A DNA stretch of 64,000 nucleotides from Allacma fusca (lineage: Eukaryota; Arthropoda; Collembola; Symphypleona; Sminthuridae): assembly GCA_947179485.1 (NCBI GenBank), contig OX359247.1:27194801-27258800 (forward strand), given 5' to 3'. Position numbers and translations under genes: made by a program. A model generated the notes under the pieces. It saw only the letters and a program-made list of their open reading frames with translations, was not told the origin of the DNA and did no database searches. Below are positions 57,001-64,000 of the stretch, in pieces (the stretch's first letter is position 1; each line of letters begins with the position of its first letter).

Positions 57001-58174
57001 AACCTTGAAAAGGACCTTTAAATATTGCTAGCAACGTAGATTATAAGCATCGTTACGTTTTCAATGAAGCATAGGCACAAAAAATAATAGAGCTAATTGT
57101 AAGACTCAATAGATGATTTAACTGCAGCTACCTGTCTCTGGGTCAACTGATTCTAAAAGAACTTCCACAAATAGGGCGCTATATATAGATACTCGTTTTA
57201 GAGCAAAAGTAAAACAAAAAGCACATCATGTGTGCATACTCTAAAGTTATTTTCGAAACTATGAAAAAATCGAATGTTTGTAAAATAATAATAATAATAA
57301 TACCGAGTCTTTGTATTTGTTTCTTTTCATAATGTTTAAACGAAGGTACTTTCAAAATTATTACAGACTAAAACACAGCATTTTAGCAGAACTTGCATTT
57401 CCCGATAAGGTTTAGCAAACCCTACCAACAATATTTGGACTTTTCATTGGAGTCAATATATTTCCTAAAACTGAAGGGTAAGCATTTATATAAATGTAAC
57501 ATAGATCTACATTTGCTTCAGTTTAACATGCAAAGGAGCTTGTTCAACTGGACAAACACTCAACTAAAGGCTAAACCTTTTTCCAGTTTAGTATAATATT
57601 GTAGGGGTCAATGATTCCTAAACGTTTTACACCACTAAATTATTTCTAACGACAATAATTAGACACACTGCGCAAGAGGACTTAAGTATATCTGAAATTA
57701 TTACAATACTTATAATCTTATCTCAGTTTTATTAATTACTATGCTATGTAAGCTGGAATTTTTGGAGATTTTAGTATTTTTTGCTCGTGATAAAAATTAA
57801 ATATTTTGTATGTAACAGTAGTATTAATAGTAGCGTAAAATAAACGACAAAAACGTCGCCATTTGCAAACAGTTGATATTTATTACAGCTTGATTGGTTG
57901 AGAATTGTAGTAGCGTTCTCGTCCTTGTTTGTTGTAATTTAGAAGTTCTTATGAGGCAAATCATAATTCTCTTCTTGACTGAAAGTCCATTTTCAGAATT
58001 TTAATCCTCCATCCATTCCTGCGCCTTATCAAAGCACACATATATTCGTCGGGTTGATGCGATCACTGCAGCGTTGGAAATTCATTTTCATTGGTAGGGG
58101 CAGTGGACTGGTTGACAGCATTCCTCATTTCAGCCATTTTGTCAGAATCTATATGAATTTACAATAAAACATTT
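54023..58174. other. Intergenic region between the two PROPPIN genes
   Basis: About 4.1 kb with no convincing exon. There is a short (AC)n run near 55131-55145 and an (AAT)n run near 57286-57301. It should contain the promoter of the WDR45B-type gene. The frame at 57393-57596 (+) is unsupported. Confidence 0.4.
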
Positions 58175-61100
58175 TTACCATTTAATAGAGTTCCACCGAC
58201 AGAAGACTAGTTGCAGGGTTTGGGTTGCAAATTTTAAATGTAGGGGGATTCGGGGGACACCTGACATGCATTGAGGAGAGCGACCTTTCACAATTCCTGC
58301 GTAGCTAGCAGATCCAACGTTGGTCGGCGATTTGTTCTTTGAGTCCGCGTCGCCCGTTAGCCTGTGATCACACATACACGAATACTTATTTAATTGCATT
58401 GAGCAGCACGACACAAAATACATATTTACAATATTTACAGAAGACAGGTTCATATTGCAAAAAAGCAAGCGTTTCTTGCTTATTTACGTACGCCAAAGAT
58501 CTGGCATATGTATTTCTATGAGAAGCCAACTTTTAATAAAGGGTTAGTGAGCAGTATTAATTGCACGCAACTTTAACAAAGAAAAATCAAATAAACAATT
58601 CCTCCCATTGGGTACATTAGAACAATCCGAGCTGCAGATAAGAGAAAAAAATAAAAGAATGCGACAGATATTAAAGATGGGCAATTATCGTCTATATCTA
58701 TGGACCAGATAGAGACAAATGAAGGGGAGAAGTGTCACGGCGCTTGTACAATACCTTGGGTACCTGAAGAATAAGGCAAACATGTAGGAAAAATACGTAG
58801 AGAGCCCACACGAAAACTATATCTGATGAAAGATGAGAGTGGAGCTTACCTGTGTTGCTTCAGCAGGGTACACTCGCCTCCTTCCTGAGTGTTAAGACCG
58901 TAAATATAAAGGAATCCATCGTAGGAGGCGACGAGAACCCGGAACTTGGGGCCATCCGTACCACTCACGCTAGTGACAGCTACCACGCTCTGAGTTCCTT
59001 GGAATGGTGTAGTAATCGTAGCGAAAGCTCTACCTTGGGCCCAAACTTCAGTCACTTGGGAAGGTAGCGAAGCCTTCATCCAATCCATCCAGGAATTTGA
59101 GGGTGCTTCTTCCCTGACTTCTCTGTGTGGAAAAAAGCATGATTAATAAAAATATTTTCATACATGTCAACGTAAAAGTTTTGAATGAAACAAATTCTAA
59201 TCCTTCCTACTGGGGCTGCTGAAGCTGAAAGACATGTACGGTTTCAGTGTTGGAAGAAACAGCAAGGAAGGCGTCATCCGGTGAGAAAGCAATGGAGTAA
59301 ATAGAAGCACATCTTCTCATTCCACGCCGGAACTCGAAGAGTCGAGAACCATCGTCAGTACGGAAGATTCGGATGACTGTTCCCTTTTCCGAGGCCGTAG
59401 CCAACAATGTACCCGACATGTTGAAAGCGAGCGATGCCAACGGAGAGGCGTGTGCATGGATCACAATCTTGGCCTGCAAGTTGAACGCATCGAAAACTTG
59501 CACCTGGCCGGTTGTAGCAGAGCCTGGATATGCCAAATATGAATTGTCAGCATTCACAGAAAGCCCCAGGATTCCGTTTGGATTAGGTGGCGTATCCCTA
59601 ATGGTATGCAAAATCTTCATGTCCCGGATGTTGTGGATGTACAGCATCTCCTCAAGACATACCACCAGTCTCTGCATAAACCAATCCGTAAAGACTCCAC
59701 ATTAATTTTCCTTTTTCATTAACATCGCAAACACCTGAGCTGTTTACCCAGTAAATAAAATACATCATTTCAAAACCATTCTTTCTTCCCAGCAAATATC
59801 TAGTTAATATCTCCTGGAAATCAATATTTTCTCACTTATTTGTTATCAAATCATTGATCAAAAACCTGCGTCCCCATAGCAGGTACTTAAGTAGAGAGAT
59901 TACATTGATATCAAATAGATAAACCCTCTGGCATATTGATCACTCCCACTAACTCAAACATTCATCCATATATTCTTATCATGCTACTCTACTCTGCACT
60001 TGCAAATGAAACGCATAAAGCCCTATTCTTTATAACAGGTCAAAGATCTCCAATACAAATACATCTGCAGGATTTATTTATTTATGTCGAGAAAAACTTC
60101 AATCCAGCTGATGATACAAGATAAAGCTTTTTAATAATTTTCCGTACAAATACAATTCTTTGCACAAACTTCCACCCTTGACAGAACCAGGTATACAACA
60201 ATAGCATTTCTGTATAGCACACCAAACTACAGCGTACATGCAGAGGCCAACATTTTACAGATAAGGCCCTGGAAATTACCTCATCAATCTACGTGCTAAA
60301 GATTCTATACAGTGTTACACAAAACACAAAAAGGAACGAATCATTGTGTCGATATTTATGTGTCAAGACTACAGCAAACCGTTATATATAACTTAAGTAG
60401 ACAGGATAAAAGTTAAATTATGAATAACCGCATTCTTTTCCACACCTACACTGTGCCGTACACTTCTGTCAGTGCTCAATATTATTTTTACTAAAGGTTA
60501 AGTGCGAGTCAAAATATTGTAATCCAACCCGAGGATACAGGCAATAATAATTATTCATGTTATGACGAGCTTCATCTATTTAGGTTTTCAAATCACGGTT
60601 GCCTCATGTAAAGAAGAAATATGTAACCTTTCTGTGCAGCATAATAACTAGAAACAACTCCAATTTGATTCAATGCTACAATTATGATACATGAGGGGAG
60701 AAACTACGATGATGTATTAACAAGGAAAATACCGTAAAAGTCATTACAAGTTGCCTTGAATTAACAGTCTGCTCGTATTTTTCAATATCACCCTTGACAC
60801 TGCGTGAAGTCGTAAAGATCAATACAAAACAAGGGAAGATTACTCGAACGAAAAAAAAAGAAGTTAGCACAAAAGCAAGGCGACAAAAATTTCATTAAAT
60901 GTACTAAAATGCTACTCAATTTAAAACCTAACGTTGAGGGATCAAATCATACTTTCCTTTTGATTACACTCAAGTTCATGAGCAGCTGATGAGTAATCAG
61001 CTCAAAGTAGTGTTTATACTACTGATTGTGAGCCATCAACAAGGAAATATTTTTCGCAACATGTACAAATCCCAAAAGTGTGACAATAATTTTTTGTCCA

Positions 61101-62980
61101 TGAGCAAGTGACTTTTGGGGAAAGAAATGACGAAAAAATTATTATCCAAGAAATTCCCTTCATTTACAATTATCACTTATCATTTTAGAGATTATTTTTG
61201 CTAAAACGCATATTCAAACAATGAATCCTCCATTGTATCCTGCATGACTGCATCCTGCTCATTAAAGTATACAAACTACATAATTATACTTCCCTCACAC
61301 AGTGTCCACACTCACACAAACATACATACATACTCTGTCAATTCTTACAATTATACCAGAGTTAGCATCTTGAAAAAATAACACATCACATCGAGCATAA
61401 CATACCCATGTCCACATCGAACAAGACCTTTTAAAGTGTATATTTCCTATACATCAACATAAAACCTTTGTTTACGAAAAGAAAGGTTTTAAAGGTCACC
61501 CAGCTTTAAGGCTACGCCATAAGAAGAGGAAGGGATGGAAGGATAGATACGAAACAAATAAGGGGGAATCAACATTACATACTTCCATCTGTTTACATAT
61601 CCCTACCCATATATACTGTCCTAGTCACTGACTATACTCCTGTTATTGTCCCACTTGCCTCACAGAATTTTGTTCTTCGACTTTTGTTTTGAAGGAAAGA
61701 ATGATACACACGTAATAATTTAAAGGGATGTCCCAAAATCCTAATACAAAATCTCCCCTACAAAATCAACCAACGACAAACCCATATCATCCCTAATTAT
61801 TGCATTAATCTGTTATAATCATCAAAAATATATCCCAGCACTAAAATAACTCAAATAATAACAATAACTAAATCCCATCACAAAACAATAATCAACCCCC
61901 AATGGCAGTCCTCTTGTCACCAGGTACAGACAAACCTATTCCCAGCATTTACAGCACTCTACCGTTGACCATCCACACGCACATACCCATCTACAGTACA
62001 CCAACACCAAAAGTATAAATTATAGAAAGTTAATGTTTAAGGTTGAACGTTCCTTATCCCCCTCAACAGTGACTGTCTCCAATCCAAGCTGCTGCTCCAC
62101 CATAATAACAAGCCAGCACACCAACTACAAAGTACATTACTACAAACACATAGGGCAAGCTCCTTCAGGATTTAATTAACAGCACATAAAATACGAAAGG
62201 GAAATGGGAAAAGTTGCAAGATGAGTAAACACACTACAGAAATGACATGACAATCAAATCAAATAAAAAAAAATGAGCAAGGCGCCGAGTGTGTACAATA
62301 TAGATATAGGAAACAGAATTGTAAATAACTTGACCTCAAAACCCTCATGAGGATACACATATTTAATAGTGACTCCTATAGAAAGTCTACATTACACATG
62401 ACGATGACTGACGAAGGCCTAAAAGCTGCTCGCTCTTTGTTTAGTACCAGAAAAATAATCTCATATTTTTGTATTTAGTTGTTGGAGGGGGTCCCCAGAC
62501 CAAATCCGAAGGCTATACATAAACTAACCATTCACACTCACTACATATCACTGGGCTGATGGACAAAAAATTACAAAGCAAAAAAATTAATGAAACCCCA
62601 AAAGTCACTTCACTCAACTCACATAATTACATAAGAGACAATTTGAAAACAAAATACAATTATTATAATAATTAAAAACTTACGGCCCGATTGAGTCGAA
62701 CAGCCAGGATGGTATTTGCATAGGAATAGTTGCAAATTTCATTTCCTTTTTTGAAATGACAAACACGAAGTTTCCGTGGACTCTGTGAGGACACAATGGC
62801 CACTAAGGACGATGAAAAAAGTCTTTCAACAATTCGAACCCCATCCGAGGCCTGGGCTTCATGAATCCTCTCTAATTTATCAACACTAGTGACTGACTCA
62901 AGTGACCAACCCTGACCTGTCCCGACTCCCAGTGACGAAAAGTCCTGGTTAAATTGGACGTACAAAACTTTCTCTCCCAT
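58175..62980 (-). CDS. WIPI2: PROPPIN, WIPI2/Atg18 type, 405 aa
   Basis: Four exons join in phase: 62980-62684, 59671-59211, 59122-58850 and 58361-58175. The first intron is 3.0 kb. Start is [20 protein letters not shown]. Family landmarks are [91 protein letters not shown] and the PI3P-binding FRRG (residues about 213-216), then [26 protein letters not shown] and [13 protein letters not shown]. In animals WIPI2 binds PI3P at the phagophore and recruits the ATG16L1 complex. The C-terminal tail after KQHR ([12 protein letters not shown]...) is not conserved, and a possible donor (TCAG/GTGTCC near 58250) could add another exon. The start exon matches the family's own start, so the ATG is well supported. 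Confidence 0.95.
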
Positions 62981-64000
62981 CCTTTCTGGAATCTACTCAC
63001 TAAATACTATACAGAACAAAAATGTTTCACTCCGTTCCTCTCACAAAACTTCATCCCCTCCCTCCTTCAAATCACACAACATGTGACCTCCACATGCAGA
63101 ACCATACAAAATAACAACAATCTTTCCTCCTAGCCTTTCGCGCTTTGTCCTATCTCTATCTCTCTCACTGTATAATGTTAAAAGCTCCTCTGCCTCTGCC
63201 TTCGTCGTATATTATTCACACTTACTATATACTCACACTATACATGTACACACAAACACACACACCACTGCACAACATATATGTACACCTCAGAATTTAA
63301 TACCAAAGTTTTTCACAATAGAACACGTTCAGTTTTTTCCCTTTTAACAGCTTATCTTCAAGTGACTTTTATAACGTTGTAATTTGTGGACGAGGAGCAG
63401 AATCCAGGAAGAGTTTCTCATCAAAAACTTTTTTGTGAATCTGTAACATTCAGAGAAAAAATATATCATTGAGTCAAGTATTTTTTTTTGTTCGATGAGA
63501 AATGGATTTGTAAGCACATGGTATTTGTTTAGGGAGCGTTCACAAATGACGTCATCAAGATAGTGGGTGGGTGCTAACGGGAGATGATGATGTTGATGAC
63601 GCAGTGGTAGGGTGGATTTGGCCAAATGATGACGTCATCAACCGACGAATGTTACCAACGCTTGTTTTGCTTAACCGTTAAAAGTTTTGGTCGTTTGAAT
63701 CAACCTTACTTGACATAAACTTGTGTGAATAGGCAATTTAAAATAATCGCTTTAAAAAGAATTAGAAATTCAAACTACAAGCCTAAAGTGTACCGATACA
63801 CCGTTTCACACTATCCAGGAAACCGTTTTTAGGACATCCTAGTACGAAAAATTCGGGAGATTCTATATAACATTCGGTACAATCCTTTATTCCTTTAAAA
63901 GTACCACCATAATTCCAGTATAATAAAAGGAAGCTGAAAACAAATCTAACTAATGCAGCCTCGCGTGAATTAAATGAATTCCGAAAACTTCATCGTCACC
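62981..64000. other. Upstream region of the WIPI2-type gene
   Basis: No gene recognised. A pyrimidine-rich stretch with TCTCTATCTCTCTCACTG near 63150-63170 and AC-rich runs at 63240-63285 may belong to the promoter or 5' UTR. The 93-codon minus frame at 63344-63625 is unsupported. Confidence 0.3.
63530..63650. repeat. Possible short MITE with ATGACGTCAT words
   Basis: TTTAGGGAGCGTTCACAAAT runs into ATGACGTCATCAAGATAGTGGGTGGG. About 75 bp later GTGGTAGGGTGGATTTGGCC leads into ATGATGACGTCATCAAC. GGGAGCGTTCAYAAATGACGTCA-type sequences recur, from memory, as MITE ends in arthropod genomes. No clear right terminus or target duplication. Confidence 0.35.

Overview
The window is eukaryotic nuclear DNA. 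It is AT-rich, has split genes with short GT-AG introns (about 80-150 bp, a few longer) and is densely packed with DNA transposons and LTR retrotransposons. The gene set (class II PI-transfer protein, two PROPPINs, a PIWI-clade Argonaute fragment) together with BEL/Pao, Ty3/gypsy, hAT, P-like and pogo-like elements points to an arthropod. A springtail-like hexapod is my best guess, but that is inference and no marker gene settles it.

Layout. 1-9.5 kb: a five-exon minus-strand gene (2517-4230) that I read as the N-L1-PAZ part of a PIWI-clade Argonaute with no MID/PIWI domain, with a small hAT element just beyond its stop; then a 1.7 kb non-autonomous hAT element (5000-6698) and a complete minus-strand PITPNC1/rdgB-beta-like gene (7248-8675). 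9.5-18.3 kb: mostly repeats, including a MITE, an ATTTGTATT-word array, a 614 bp hAT-type element and a 2.5 kb foldback element with a 9-bp target duplication. 18.7-28.3 kb: a complete 9.6 kb Ty3/gypsy element on the minus strand with 1181 bp LTRs (about 99.3% identical), a tRNA-Arg-type primer site, gag, a textbook -1 frameshift signal, a broken pol and a third ORF overlapping the pol stop. 28.5-34.8 kb: another hAT MITE, a 3.7 kb decayed hAT that still carries transposase remnants, and a pogo-like element. 36.1-40.6 kb: a decayed BEL/Pao retrotransposon on the plus strand. 41.4-47.2 kb: a P-element-like transposon with about 170 bp terminal inverted repeats, into which a foldback element, a hAT element and a tRNA-derived SINE appear to have inserted. 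47.6-64 kb: the gene-rich end, with an intronless multi-pass membrane protein (+), a small four-exon secreted beta-trefoil lectin (-), a seven-exon WDR45B-type PROPPIN (-) and a four-exon WIPI2/Atg18-type PROPPIN (-).

How the parts relate. The two PROPPINs would both act in PI3P-dependent autophagosome formation and sit in tandem on one strand. The PI-transfer protein also belongs to phosphoinositide biology, but I see no evidence of functional clustering with them. The Argonaute fragment is notable because the PIWI pathway normally silences elements like those filling the rest of the window. A recurring theme is that several unrelated DNA elements share one architecture: short TIRs, a target duplication, and just inside each end an array of one short, element-specific, degenerate word in inverted orientation. 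One hAT element with this layout still carries transposase remnants.

Exon coordinates were joined by hand from splice consensus, reading phase and family similarity. No alignment or database search was run.
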